Of a stretch of 64,000 bases of DNA, positions 35,501 through 48,353 are shown in pieces. Below the pieces are notes generated by a model. That model ran no database searches. It was not told the DNA's origin and was given only the letters and a program-made list of their open reading frames with translations. The position numbers and the translations under genes were made by a program. Location: NCBI GenBank assembly GCA_944474755.1, contig OX104122.1, forward strand, positions 22,035,714-22,099,713. Reading direction: 5' to 3'. Source of the DNA: Limnoperna fortunei (lineage: Eukaryota > Mollusca > Bivalvia > Mytilida > Modiolidae). Every line of letters starts with the position of its first letter. Position 1 is the stretch's first letter.

Positions 35501-37039
35501 ATCAAGCAAAGATATAGAATGTGAGATTTGTGATTTTCTAGTATATGAAAAATTGGAATAAAATATAGGCGATGGATAACTAATAATAAATAAATAATAG
35601 AACAAACATATATACAAACAATAGATCATCAACAAATAATGTTATACGTCATATTATTATTAGTGTTCTCGATTGATATAAATGCATTAATAATTAATAT
35701 TAATTTATATTCCGTACCACTATTAATTAATTAAATCTCTTACTGTGAAATTTACTATGAAATCATGCACAGACAGGACCAAAGTTTTATTTTGTTCATT
35801 ATTACAAATTGGACTGTTATATAAAATATTTTGAATGTTGAGGTCAATATTTAAAGTTGCAAATGTTTTCAGAAGATTTTGTCTCTAAATATTATAAAAG
35901 GGGCCATGCATGAAAAAGGGATGGAATCTTCATTAGGATGGTAACAACGAAGACAAGCAGAACTATCAACAAATGATGAACTTATAGTGTTGTGTGTTCT
36001 GTTTAAAGTACTAATTTATTAAAAATAATCGAAATCCTAAAGGATAGTATAATGACATCATGATTAATTCTTTCTAGTGATCTTAGGATAATACAAGCAT
36101 TACATGATTCTATTACTGTCTTTAAGTCTTTATTGTACTGTGCATAAAATGCACATTGATTTAAATACTGCTATTTGACATCTGTTAGCGAATGCTCTAC
36201 CACGTTATTTTAAATTCAGGTTCAAAAAAAGCAAGGAAACTGAATGAGTCTCGACCTACCTCTACCAAGTTTCGACTGGTCTCACATATGTCTGTAACAA
36301 AATCAAAAAGACTGATTGAGTCTCGACTAGTTTTGTTATTGTCAATCGGTCTTATCCAGTCTGTTACAAAAAGTTGGTACAGGTTTTTCGACAATAAAAT
36401 CCCCTTGACTTAATTAAATTGAGGACTAGTTAAAAGATTAAAAAATATAAGATTCAGTATTTTATTTACTCTTACCAAATATCACTAAATGTAATCAAAG
36501 GCAATGCAGGTTTAAGACCACTAATGTTTAACATCTTTTTTTAATAACAATGTTCGCATTATATCAAAACGATCAAAATTATACAAACTTGAATTGCATA
36601 GACTGGAACCCCATATTGTCTAAAAATCTACTTTAACTTTAAATTTTAGTTCAGAAACAGTGTATGTACATAAATCGACTCTCAACATGTGTATGTTCAA
36701 TTATAACCAGCAAAACGTTATCCTCGAGATTCCATTACATGAAAACATTCAGATATCACATAAACTTAATCATGAGAATGGACTTGGTGACTAAGAAATG
36801 AATTAGTACTTATTTTGTTTTTATTTGTAAGTTGAATTTGTCAATGTCAATCTTGGCAGGGAGAGCCAAACACAAATTCACACATAGAAAGGCTATAAGT
36901 ACAGAATGTTATTACAAATTTAACAGTTTGTTAGTTTATTTCATTCAGTCCACCTCTCTACCTATTTTCCAAGGAGAGATTCAAACTGTTGGAATACGAA
37001 TTTCAATAAGTAAAGGTTTTTCTATATTAAAATATCCAT

Positions 37040-38389
37040 GAATTGTTAACATTGAGGGCTAGTTAAAAGATTTACAGATTTTAAATTCAGTATTTTATTA
37101 AATCTTAACAAATATCACTTCAGCAGAAACTCAGCCTCATAAGACTACAAAATAGGTTGGCGATGAGAGGAGCACTATTAGTATCTATTGGAGTATCAAC
37201 AGTCTGTTGAAAAACCTGTCCTCCAAACATGACCATTATGTTGTCAATAAAAAAAAAATCTAACATTAGGCAGATTTAGTCTTTAGTACATTTAGTATTT
37301 GATTTGGATTCATTTATGACGAAGTAAGTTCTTTTATGGCTAATTACCAGGGTTTTTATCGTCTCTTTCCGTTTTTCTTGAAGCATCACAGTTTACTAAG
37401 ATCTTTAAGTCTGGTTTTAGATGCAAATGTGGGATGGCCGTGAATATTGTCGAAAAATAAAATGTTTTAATGCTGATATATTGGAAAGAGATCCAGACCT
37501 CAAGATGTCTATTAGGTCGTGTGAATGTTTTAATATCCATATTTTATATATGCCACTCCTAGAGTAGAAAGTGTCACTGTATTTTTTAAGTCCCATTTTT
37601 AATGCTGTTAAAATAGTGGTCAGGAGTTGGATTGTGTCTTGGTTGTTAACTTGGACGATCCTACTATGAAACGCTATTTGCATTGGTTTTTGTGAAATTT
37701 TGGCATCCAATACAAGAAGGTATTATCACAATCTTCGACTTTGATTTTGAGACCAATTCGCTGACACAACAACATATTTGTCATGAATATCTGACAAAGT
37801 TTAAGAGCATTAAGATTTCTGAAGACTGATGATGGTTAAGTACTTATGGACCTTCTTAAAAAACTTATTTGTATTTGAATCGATGACCTCAAGGCCTGTA
37901 CCCACTCGGACAAGTTATCAACGTCCTGGTCTTCTTGCTTTACCCTGCTTTTCCTTGCATAGTCCTTTTTTGAATCCATCAATAATTTAAGTTATAATTT
38001 CCAATTGATGGATTTAGGTTACGGTATTTTGGTCCTTTAGACACGAATTGAGAGTCTTTCATGGATCCATTTATAAGGTGACCTGAAGTATTATTTATGA
38101 ATAGGGAATTGTGGCAAGACCGGTCAGGGTGTTTGGCTTTTAAGTCATTGATAAAAAGATCCTGCAATACACGTTTAAAATTGAAGATCATGGGTGCAAT
38201 GGAGGTAGTATAGGTGTAAGATATAATAGGTATGGATATGTTTTTGCAGTATGGTAGAATTTTGGAAGTAACGGTCTTGTAATGCAATATATTACCGATA
38301 TTGATATCATCTATTCCTTTGTTGGCAAAAAGTAAAGAAAGAAAGGAACGAGGTTCTTCATCTTTGTGTGTGTTGACTGGTTTAAACAA
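37040..38389 (-). pseudogene. Penelope-like element (dead), copy in duplication 2
   Basis: Same element and same damage as at 28780-30122, including the frameshift after GPKYRNLNPS. The 136-aa N-terminal frame (38389-37979) is identical. A second frame (37710-37417) reads through the middle of the reverse transcriptase (SGIYKIWILKHSHDLIDIL) because of small changes relative to copy 1. Since most lesions are shared, the element died before the segment was duplicated. Confidence 0.8.
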
Positions 38390-38728
38390 TATGTGTTTTC
38401 ACAATGTCTAAATTAATAGCTACTAATCTCAACAGAGTGGACGAAGGGTCTATAACAGATGACTGGAGATATTGTTTTGAGGGGAATAGTGTACAATTTA
38501 GTGCGAATATGATGATGTCCTAGTGGTTTTCAAATAAACGATAGTAGGCCATTTATACTTCATGTAGAAGAGGCGATGTATAGTGACGATGACCATGACT
38601 ACCTTGCCGCTTGTGATTGTAATTGAAAAGGCCTATTACATTCACAATGCTGCAACCAGGATTTAAAGGTTACCTATACTATCGGTTTTGTCATTGAACC
38701 CATATTGTACTGCAATGCCTAATTTTCT

Positions 38729-39410
38729 ATTAGTTTTATAAACCCGATTTTGGGATATTTACTCTTATTTATTTACTGGTCACGCAGTAGTTCTCGCCGG
38801 CAAGTAAATCTCACTACCCGATCTTTAGACAATTTTTTTAATGTTCATTTTTAAAATGATAAGCGTAACTTGTTTTGAACGGAAGATATTGAAAGCTATC
38901 CATTGAAGCCTTTCCCATCGATTTAAATGGGACAAAAACAGCACTTTCAGCAAAATGGCTAGAATTCCTTCTGTCTTTTAAATGGAGAGAACTACTGTCT
39001 GACCAGTGTAGATTAAACGTATATCTAATCAAACAACTAAAAGTTTTTTAAATAGGTCTAAATTGATCGGTGTAAAATAAATTTTAACAGAAAAAATCAA
39101 ATGTCATCAAAATTATAGAATTGAACTATTCAGAATATGGTGTTTCTTTTGCATTATAGTTAAGACTACTTAACTGACTTATCTGAATAACGACCTTGCA
39201 AAACAAGTAATAATTTACATACAAATGTTGCAAATGGCATTGAAGTGCACGAGATAAAACATAGATATGATTATTTTATTAAAAACTATTTTGCTATATA
39301 AATTAATGCATTAACTAAGTAAGGACACATTACACTTTTATCACCAGATGTTTCTTGTTGGAATAAAGTCATGTATTGCTGAAAACACTGTTTGTTTTAA
39401 TATTTTATAA
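38729..39410. other. Noncoding A+T-rich stretch
   Basis: Between the end of the 3.4-kb duplication and the SINE that borders TLR copy B. A 64-codon minus frame (38838-39032) has no recognisable motif. Confidence 0.45.
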
Positions 39411-39650
39411 GGCCACTCTAAGCAATTGTTTAACTACATCATGGCGGCCAGTTTTTTTGGGGGGATGAAGCGGAATTATTTAGAGAACACCCCTGACCTT
39501 CGGTAGGAAAACTGGCAATCCTTGTGAATTGAGATAGTAATCCAGGCACCCTGCCTGCAGTGAGAATCGAAACCGCAATCTCAGTGTTTACAGACCACGT
39601 GATCTATAGTAGACAAAATCCATTAACCGCTAGACCAACGAGGCAACCTG
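39411..39650 (-). repeat. tRNA-derived SINE at the edge of TLR copy B
   Basis: Inverted SINE: 'tcatggcggccagttttttt', 'accttcggtaggaaaactgg', 'ccctgcctgcagtgagaatc', head 'agaccaacgaggcaacc'. Similarity between TLR copies A and B starts directly to its right, at about 39655. Confidence 0.88.
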
Positions 39651-41244
39651 AAAAAACTGACATACTTCGTAATCGAATAGTTATCTACATTGAAAAGTTA
39701 TCAGCACATTTCTTTATTCTTCCTAGAGCGGAGACGGAAAACCCTATAAAATCTACATTATTTGTCATTCAGGAAAAACCTTCTTATCTCTCAACGTACA
39801 CATTGCTTATGATAAATCGTCGACACATATGAACTTTTTCATTTTCTTAAATAAACAGCATATGCAATCTAATGTTATTGCGAAGTTTCTCTTTAAGGAC
39901 CTCTGTTTGTTATGCATTGAATGTTTGTAAGATTTTGTAACCTATTCATTTATTTGCAAAAAGTACTGTATTACCCAGAAATCCAAAAACATAACAATTT
40001 AAGTACAATGATTGTAACAGCTAGGTGTATATAACTAACATTTATTCATAGTTTCTGATAAACAAATCTTGCGCCTAAAAAACATGAAAACTTATAAGAT
40101 CATCTTGTCCGAACAAACAAATTCAGTTAATGGCATATGACGATAAACATTCAAAAAGCAAGCTACCTGTTTTTGTTTCGAATTGTTTTGAAAATTAGGT
40201 TTATAATTTATTCCGGTAGACCTTGGAAGCAAGAAACGTACAGTTTTTACAGAGGTAACAAAACAATAGAGTACTTTAATTGACAGTTTATAATTTTAAT
40301 ATAATGAATATAATGATATTTATAAATACAAACGAGTATTTTTAAAACTGTCGATGTTCCTAACTAATGTTGAGCAGTAGGAGGAGAAGATTTGTATATA
40401 ATTGTAATAAATAATAGAATTTAAAAGGGATTTGTGATAATAAATTGACTGAATATGTGTAATAATAGTGTATATAGTAATGTTATGACTTGTCATTTCA
40501 GAATGTAATATCTATATATATTTTAAAACTCCTAAATCTATGCACGCATGTGACTTGCTTAGAACGTTCCATGTGACATTGAATAAAATGTGTTTCCGTC
40601 ATTAAGTAATATATAAATAGTAATCATTTATCGGAATCCATCGATAACAAAATCAATACATGTGTTTGTACAAAGGATTAAAATTGAACGAAAACACACT
40701 AACGATATATTTTGTGGGAATATTTTAAAAGGACCTAATAAATTACACAGACTTTTACCGAACATAGTTTTAAAAGCTAGCTTAAAGCTATTAAAGAATA
40801 CAACAAAATGGAATACATGTTTATCGGAGTTAGACAATAACACGGATAAAAAAACTGAATAATCTGCAAAAAAGCTCAGCCATGTGGCCAGTAAAAATAT
40901 CTTATCACGTTGTACCTATGTATCATGATTGGTGAAGATGTGAAGTCATCTGCATACAAAGAGCTTCAAGGCAAAGCTAAACTTGAGGTGGGAAGGACAG
41001 AACGACAAACGGACGAACAGACTGAGCATCGATATGTCCCAAACTTTTAAACGTGTTGTGTTAAGTTGTTATCGACCAGCTGCCATCCTAGCCCAATTAT
41101 ACAGTTGCAGGGGACACGGAAGTATATGGTCTGCATGAACAAATTTCGTATACCTAAACGAGAAATTATTCATGCATTCTATTCATTTCCCTATTCTCCC
41201 TGTAACTTAATGTATAACAAATTTATTCAGACGATAAAATTTCA

Positions 41245-41490
41245 TTTCAATGAAGCCGCGTCATTTAAATAGCGGAATGTGGAATCGAAACAGAAGACTA
41301 ACCTTTTGTCATTGTTTTGAATAAGCCTATCAAAAGTCAATATTTTTTTTACAAAGTCGGGATATTTTAGCATCCCACGTGGAATTCGCATATATGCCTT
41401 ACATAATGAATATGCCTAGTTCCTTGACAAAGAAGATTTGTACCCATCTGTCCACGTACTAATTTGTACCCATCTGTCTGTTCTCTCTAT
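41245..41490 (-). pseudogene. Penelope-like fragment, paralog of 12110-12500
   Basis: Shares 'caatgaagccgcgtcat', 'cgaaacagaagactaacctt' and 'aataagcctatcaaaagtca' with copy A2. Internal deletions and 1-bp changes have removed any open frame. Confidence 0.65.
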
Positions 41491-42903
41491 ACGTATAGAT
41501 ATGATCGTTATTTTATCTACCATCGAGCGTTTTTTACGAGTAATTTGTAAGCTTGAAACAGAACATACCTTAAGGTAACCATGATTCTAGGCAGACTTCT
41601 TTGGCCCTTCTTCACAGTAAAATGGAAGTAGACATAGAAAGGGTAATCGACCATTTGCAATAGCGAAGAGTCAATATATCGACTTAATATTGAGTCTGAC
41701 AATGCGAACAACCAATAACTAAGCCTAAGTATCGTAAATTAAAAAATACAGTTGATTTCTGTCTTTTTCAGTATGTTCATTCTGATGACCACAAATAACG
41801 TGTCAAATTTCATTTTTAATTAATTAGGGTAGGAAAACTTCCTATTTTAGATGACACCTTTGTGGCTGTCATAAATTACGCGTTTCTTGCCCTGGACTCG
41901 TCATTAGCGTCAGCTACGCCCGCCACCTAAAAGCAGGTCGAATGTATGACTTGATTTTATTTATTATTTTGCAAAACAAACTCATATCAACAAACTGTAA
42001 CGTGAGTTTTCATTGGTAATAAATAATAGTGTATTTTTGATATGCAATTTTTATTTGCAAATGTTTTGTGAAAATGAAGAGATACCCGTAGATCTGACTG
42101 TTATATTACTGACGTCATCAGTCATTAATCATAGAAAATAAATAAATAAATAAATGCATAAAAAAATAGATAAATACGTGTCGGTAGATTCATTTATATA
42201 CAAGGTATATTTTTCAAACATTTGTGTTTTATTAGAAATGTAACTTTAGAAGGCTTCGTTGGATTATTAAATGAAGAGGGGTGACTATATAAGACGCATT
42301 CATTATTGATATTCTGTTCCTTGGTTGATGATAGAATATATTTTGTTGTTCTTGGTCATTCTAATTTCATGTGCCTACTTCTATTACCGTCAAGGCCATT
42401 TCTATGGAAAACAGTTAACACTACATTTAAAAGAAAATACTTTGAAAACCTAAATAATATGATAACAAATCATAATAAAATCAGATGTTTTACTTTTCAC
42501 AGTTGCGATCATTCTAAATATAAAACAAAAAGAACACAATGTAACAAATAATAGTTTATTATTGATTTTACTTGGAATTAAATTAATTTGTGGTGGAAAG
42601 ATATTTTGCATACTAGATATTTGCAAAAAGATATATACGTAAGACAATTTGCAAGAAAACAAATTTTTGTGATTCTATTAAAAACTAGAAAGTGAGTCAG
42701 ATTTTGTGCATGTAAGCCTTTTCTTTCCTCGACTAAAGGGCAGGTTGAGCATTAACGGATTCATAAAATTGTCCAAGGCCAATAACACGTATACGCTCGT
42801 CTTATTTATTTATTTTTTGAAAAATATGCATTATTTCTCATTTTTGTCTATACATTTGCCGATTATAAGTTTACCTTTATCCATAATGCTTCTAGAGACT
42901 ATG

Positions 42904-43165
42904 TGTTTGTTTGTTTGATGGTGTTAAACGCCACTTTCAGCAATTTTTTAGCTATATCATGGCGTCCAGTTTTTCTTGGGGAGGAAGCCGGAGAACCCGG
43001 AGAAACCCTGGACCTGCGGTAGGAAAACTGGCAATCCTTGTCAATTAAGATTGGAGTCGAGTACACCCTGTCTGCAGTGAGAATCGAACCCGCAATCTCA
43101 GTGTTGACAGGCCATGTGATTAATAGTAGACGAACTACCTTGACCACTCGGCCATCGAGGCACCC
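42904..43165 (-). repeat. tRNA-derived SINE, full length, with target-site duplication
   Basis: Inverted SINE from (gttt)n at the left to 'accactcggccatcgaggca' at the right, with box A and box B complements intact. It is flanked by TCTAGAGACTATG (42891-42903) and TCTAAAGATTATG (43166-43178). The unoccupied site is seen once in copy A1 (tctaaagattatg, about 10333) and once in copy D (tctagagattatg, about 58729). Confidence 0.9.
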
Positions 43166-43216
43166 TCTAAAGATTATGCAATAACACTGTATTCAATGAA
43201 TACTAAACGATTTTAA

Positions 43217-43310
43217 ATGGCGTTTAACGCTATTCAACCATTTTTCAGCTATATCATGATGTCCATTTTTTATTTGGAGAGTAAGCCGGAGTACCCGGAG
43301 AATACTTACT
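43217..43310 (-). repeat. tRNA-derived SINE, old fragment
   Basis: Contains 'aatggcgtttaacgctattc', 'tttttcagctatatcatgat' and 'gccggagtacccggagaata'. The same old insertion is present at 58785-58900 in copy D, and its tail remnant (ttgtttgtttcag) at about 10381 in copy A1, so it predates those duplications. Confidence 0.8.
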
Positions 43311-44714
43311 TAATTCAAAATGTTACGATTTTACCCTGTCGACTACGAATAGACTGTGTACCTTATACTTTGTCTAACGCCTAAAAAATGTTACTATCGG
43401 GTATTTACAAACTTGTGGAAAAAATATTTATCAAATCAAAAACTAAAACATTTTACCGTTGATTAGGAAAGTCCGCAAAATAAATAGTTCACTTAAACCC
43501 ATTGATCACATCATTCCTTAAGCACTATTAATCAAAAGATAACAGTTACGGAATTCGTGTTAAAACTAAAAACGAATATAAACTATTATCATTTCAATTG
43601 GATTGGAGTCGAAAAGAACAACTAGAATGGCTAGACATTAACAATAATAGTTCGTCAGGTGATAGCTTTAATCAAGTTTCGAGGTAGGTAATAGATTTCC
43701 ATTTCTTTATGAAAATAGTGGATAGTAGTTTGTTATATGCTAAAACTGAATTAAGAAATGCAATTTATAGTTTATTTACTGTTTGTGTTAGAGACACAAG
43801 ATGCTCCAATTTAAAAAAACAGCTCTCGTTTTTAGTCTTACAAGTTGTTTTCATTCTAGCAACTTAAATGAAACAGCTAATATATAAAGTGTCAGAACAC
43901 AGTTTGTCTGACAAATAGAACAAACCATGTTTGAAATTACAGTGTTGTGTATTTTTTAGCTCATTATACTACATGTACTTGGAATACTTCTTAACGATTA
44001 AATAAAGATATAATGATCATGTAATTATACTGCTGCTGGGGTCACTAATACTTGTATTATATGTGCTTCTATACTACAGTACTTGAGATTAAAAACGCAA
44101 CACTTTCGGCAATCCGTCAGCGATCCGTTAGCAATCAGTGATCAATCAGTCATATCAGTCAAATCGTTCCAAATCCGGTCATCCGTCAAGTGACGGATAT
44201 TGAACGATTTGACTGATCTAATGGATTGATTTGAACTGATCACTCCAATCCTTCCATTCAACTTCCGTTCAGTGAAATTAATATTTCGAAATGTGAAAAT
44301 TCGTTTCACTCGCGAATATTAGAAGTGTAAAAATGTCAACTGTTATTTCCTTATTTCTGGCTCGTTTTACATAAACATAAGGCTTACCCTATTTTAAAGT
44401 TATTAACAATATAAATAAAAATTCCACCAAGCTATAACTAATGCAGCTGTGACGGAATATAAACATCACTTAGTGTCATTTTATTTACAAAAATAATTTT
44501 AAAAAAAATTAAAACACCACACATAATGACTCTAAAAAATAATCGAACTCGCGTGCCAAGGCGTACCTCTCGTATTTGACTTAAAAATTGTATAAGCGGA
44601 AAATCGCGCAAGTCGGAAACGCGAAGGCGAATCATATTGTTTTTCACTTCGCGCTTTTGCGTTAGCATTATTTGTATGAATGTTTGTTTAACGTTTGTTT
44701 AACAACATTTAAAA

Positions 44715-44875
44715 AAATTATATTATGCTATTTAATAGGAAAATTGGTACTCTTTGCAAATGTAAGGAATCGTCGAGGACGCCCTCTTGCTGTAAGGTTC
44801 AAACAGACAAACTTGATGATCAATTGTGGATTACTGCTGCCTTTATTACCGAGGTCGAGTTTTTTTTATCATGAA
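44715..44875 (-). repeat. tRNA-derived SINE, highly degenerate, inside the transposon
   Basis: Inverse remnants 'aggaaaattggtactctttg', 'gtcgaggacgccctcttgct' and 'cgaggtcgag'. It matches the degenerate SINE at 34212-34400 in the other transposon copy and so was part of the common ancestor of the two. Confidence 0.6.
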
Positions 44876-46009
44876 CCCTTAAAAAATCATTTGTCGCGGT
44901 TTGATCAAAGTTTTTTTTCAGTGCCCCTATTCCTAAAAATTCCGGGGAATAATACTAAATGAGATTTACGACAAAAGCGAAAACGTCTATTATATATTAT
45001 TTTCACTATTTCTGTGTCTTATAAATTTATAAGAATCAAATCTCTTTAAACTACTAAACATGCTTGTATATAGATACTTCTTAATTAAAGTTGCGAACAT
45101 GTAAGCGTAAACTGAATACAAATTCAGCTTTTTGCATTTGTGTCATCACTGTTTCGAGTTTTCGTTTAAAACAATATCCAAGTACTTTTACTATTTTAAG
45201 CGCTTCTTTAAACGCACGTATCGAGTTTAAATACATCTGACGGATTTTTTTAAAGATTAGTTTTGTACCTTTCTTTTTCGTTTACTCAAAGAGAAGTAAT
45301 CAATAGTTGATTTTCATGGAAAATAAAATTTGAATTTATGTGTTGTTTTTTTTAACGATGTCTGTTTTAGGCGTTTGATATTTAATGATATTTCAATATC
45401 AAAGTTTTCCTTCAAAGTCGCGAGTATTTGAAACAAGTTACTAGATTTCACGTAGCTTCCCAGCGCGTACTCAGGGAACGGATAAGGGATGCCCTGTCGT
45501 CGGCTAATCTAAGGAATACGGAAAGCCCGGACGCAGACCATAGTGGGTGACGTGTTTAGAGACTGTCACACCCCTTGCTCGATTAGCATCCCTTTTGTAG
45601 ATTTCGAAAAAGAGTAGCTCACAACCGTCAATTTTCCTAACATACCCCATGTTTTTCTATTGGTATTCAAATTGTTTGCCCTTTGGTCCTTCTTTTCCTA
45701 ATTGATTGTTTTAAAACTTGTTTTCGTCCTGAATAAAGCTGAAATACTGCTCTCTGGACGTACAGAAAAAATCTAATTAATCAATAAGTTAATGAAATAA
45801 GTTATTAAAATTGAAGGACGTTCCTTTAAAGGGCAATTTGTAAAAAGATTCTGTTTTATCGATATTACTGTAATGACAATGTTTAAACCGATCTTTATAG
45901 ACCTAAAGAATTAATGACGTTTCGTAAAAGGTACCAGAAAACGTGTCTATCTCTTACACATTTTTACTCTAAACTACAACATTTGCAAACCTTTTCCCCA
46001 CCGTTATTG

Positions 46010-46236
46010 GGGCCTCGGTGGCTTATTGGTGAGTCATCTACTATTTATCATATGCCTGTCAACAGGTTGCGGATTTTCGAATTACTAGAGGTACAGTGTG
46101 TCCTACTCCAACTTAATTGACAAGGATTGTCGGTTGTAATCTGTACTCCCGCTTCCTCCAAAATCATCCCAATAAAAACAGGACGCTATAAAGTATCTGA
46201 AATGTTGTTAAAAATCTTAAACAAACAAACAATCCA
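46010..46236 (+). repeat. tRNA-derived SINE inside the transposon
   Basis: Head 'ggcctcggtggcttattggt', body 'aacttaattgacaaggattg', tail 'aataaaaacaggacgctata' and (caaa)n. Shares its right flank with the SINE at 32352-32560. Confidence 0.82.
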
Positions 46237-48261
46237 GCGTAATTGTAAGTATATTTTTTTAATTCCTTTTATAGCATGTCAAATTAAACAAATTAAACTT
46301 GCGACAAGAATTTTTACAATATTTTCAACTTTATGTTTAGTAAACAATATGTTTTGATTGACAATGCTTTTTCAACATTTAAACAATTGTTTATACATAA
46401 CACACAGTTTTATGTTGAAAACTAAATAAAAAAAATGCATGCATAAATTTAGTCACTGTATTTTGAACTGCATGTAAAAATAATGTATGTCAAAAGGCGG
46501 CCATGTCCTTTGCTAAATGTGAAAAAAATCTGTTATTGAGTGGCTTAATATTTATGACAAAAGATATACATGTAACCGCAAAAATACAGAATAGAAAAGC
46601 CAAGTATCGCGAAATAAAAAAGGATCAATAATGGATTACAAAAATAAAACATAAACCTTGTGCCTTAAATTGAACGGAGTTTTTGTTAAGGTTGTCAAGG
46701 CACGACCAGCAGAGATATCCTGCTTTAAAGAAAGTTGCTTAATTATATAGCATAAAATATTTGGTTTTTTTTAATAGTTTTAATTTGTATTAACTATATT
46801 TTTTTTAAATACGCGTTTATTTTATTATAAATGCATAATATATAAATGACGCAGAATTCGTTTTATCTTCAAATTATTAAGTTATTCGTTTACGTCAATA
46901 AACTGACTGATTTATACATATAATACACGACGGATTCGGGATCGCAGAATGGACTGATGGCAGTGATCGCTGACGGTTACCAAAGTTATCACTGGTTCAT
47001 AATTTCGGACGGATGTATTCGTCAGCTATCAGTGAACGATCCGTCAGCGTTCCAAAATCCGTCAGTAATCACTCGAAGTGTTGCATTTACGTGTGCAAGA
47101 ACTGTAGTCTGTTGTAGTTTGTATAAAATATGCATCTCATTTATATACTAATATTTGACACATTTAATATAATGCTTTACAAAGCGACTTTTAATTCACC
47201 TTCAGTATGAACCCTTGTTTCTATTTCTGTCACTGTAAAAATTAGGTCACGTATTTGCGTTAAAGGAAATTAGCCAACTTATTTTTAGACACATATTTTT
47301 TTACTTCTAGAATGTAATGAAGAAGGTTAACTATTCACTAATACGTTACTATAGAGTGAGTTGAACAAACTAAATAAATACAGTTTGTATGATTAAATTA
47401 TCTGAATCTAAATTAATTTGACAGGAACGTCATTCGTAAGATTTGTCTTCAATTATATCGATGACATTTATTGTAAATAGCATTGCCCCCAAAACTGTAA
47501 CAGATATTGACATCTGATCTTCACTGCTGTTCACTGTTAAGGTTATCCTAGTCAAAATCACATTTTTTTGGAGTTGGAGGTAATATATTATTTAATTTTC
47601 TACCTATATGAGGGGGTTTGGCATTAAATGATTTTTAATAATATAATAAGATTAGAAGGTCAGTGGTCAAGGTCATTTAGCATTTAAACGTCCTATTTTT
47701 ATGACAATTTTTATTTGAATGGTTGTTTTTCATTCGTTCAGGTTGTGAAATACAGTTTTTTTATATAAAGAGTGTCAAATCGAATATGAATCACAATTTG
47801 GTCTTGACATATAATATTTTAACTAAATATCCAACAGTTTTTTCTTTAAATGCGTTAATTTTTTATGGCAAATTATTTATATTTGACAAAGATCAAATTT
47901 CAAGGTCAAATAATGCCGGAAGGGTTGGAATAATTGCATTAGGTAGAAAGCCTATAAATTGTTTGGAAGAGCAATTGATATTGTTATTATGTTTTGTGGT
48001 CCTTGTGTGCGAGCAATTCTACATTACATTCCTATGCTAATGTAAGAGTTAACAAAATAATATTTACAGCCCGCAACACACACACAATAATAACCGCCTC
48101 AGAATACCCCGAAATACTTTTATGTTAATAAATAGAAGGTGAGTGCCACACTGTTGTCCTAAGATTGATAGAACACAGGTTTTGCGTTCTTGAAGAATAA
48201 ATTTGCTTCCTTGTTAGTTCTTTTCATATGCATATGAGCAATACTTTCTTTGTAATATGTC

Positions 48262-48273
48262 TTTATTTACAGC
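48262..48273 (+). other. Splice acceptor of the TLR coding exon
   Basis: 'ctttatttacag' followed by 'caagtcgacaatcgg'. The same acceptor is conserved in the truncated copy at about 15843-15853 (ttaatttacag|caagtc). It implies at least one upstream noncoding exon, which I could not locate. Confidence 0.65.
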
Positions 48274-48353
48274 AAGTCGACAATCGGCAAATAATTGAAA
48301 TGTTTATTTCATACCGTTCTGTTATTAATTGCAGGATTTGTACATCAGAAAAC

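Larger units (their letters stand above)
35290..38728. repeat. 3.4-kb segmental duplication, copy 2
   Basis: Nearly identical to 27018-30462. Its left edge begins inside the SINE head, at the base directly after the terminal CAAGTACTG of the foldback transposon. Copy 1 keeps the rest of that SINE head and both target-site duplications, so copy 1 is the more complete, parent-like version. Confidence 0.92.
44077..47104 (+). mobile_element. Foldback Tc1/mariner-like transposon with TA target duplication
   Basis: Starts CAGTACTTGAG (44077) and ends CAAGAACTG (47104). It is flanked by TA on both sides (44075-44076, 47105-47106). Copy A1 shows the unoccupied site with a single TA (11188-11189). 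Each end carries a long imperfect palindrome built from iterated gacggat/atccgtc motifs (44115-44260 and 46925-47085), including an arm pair 'cagtcaaatcgttccaaatc' / 'gaacgatttgactgat'. There is no transposase. CAGT...ACTG ends with TA duplication are typical of Tc1/mariner-type elements; 3.0 kb is long for a non-autonomous one. Confidence 0.82.

Noticed and set aside
47723..48040. 105-codon frame upstream of the TLR
   Set aside because: Lies in the intron or 5' region of the TLR; about 250 bp of it is missing in copy A2 with no effect on flanking similarity. No motif.
48228..48299. Upstream ATG extending the TLR by 42 residues
   Set aside because: A splice acceptor ends at 48273, so the first ATG is intronic. 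The leader-type sequence starts at M48354.
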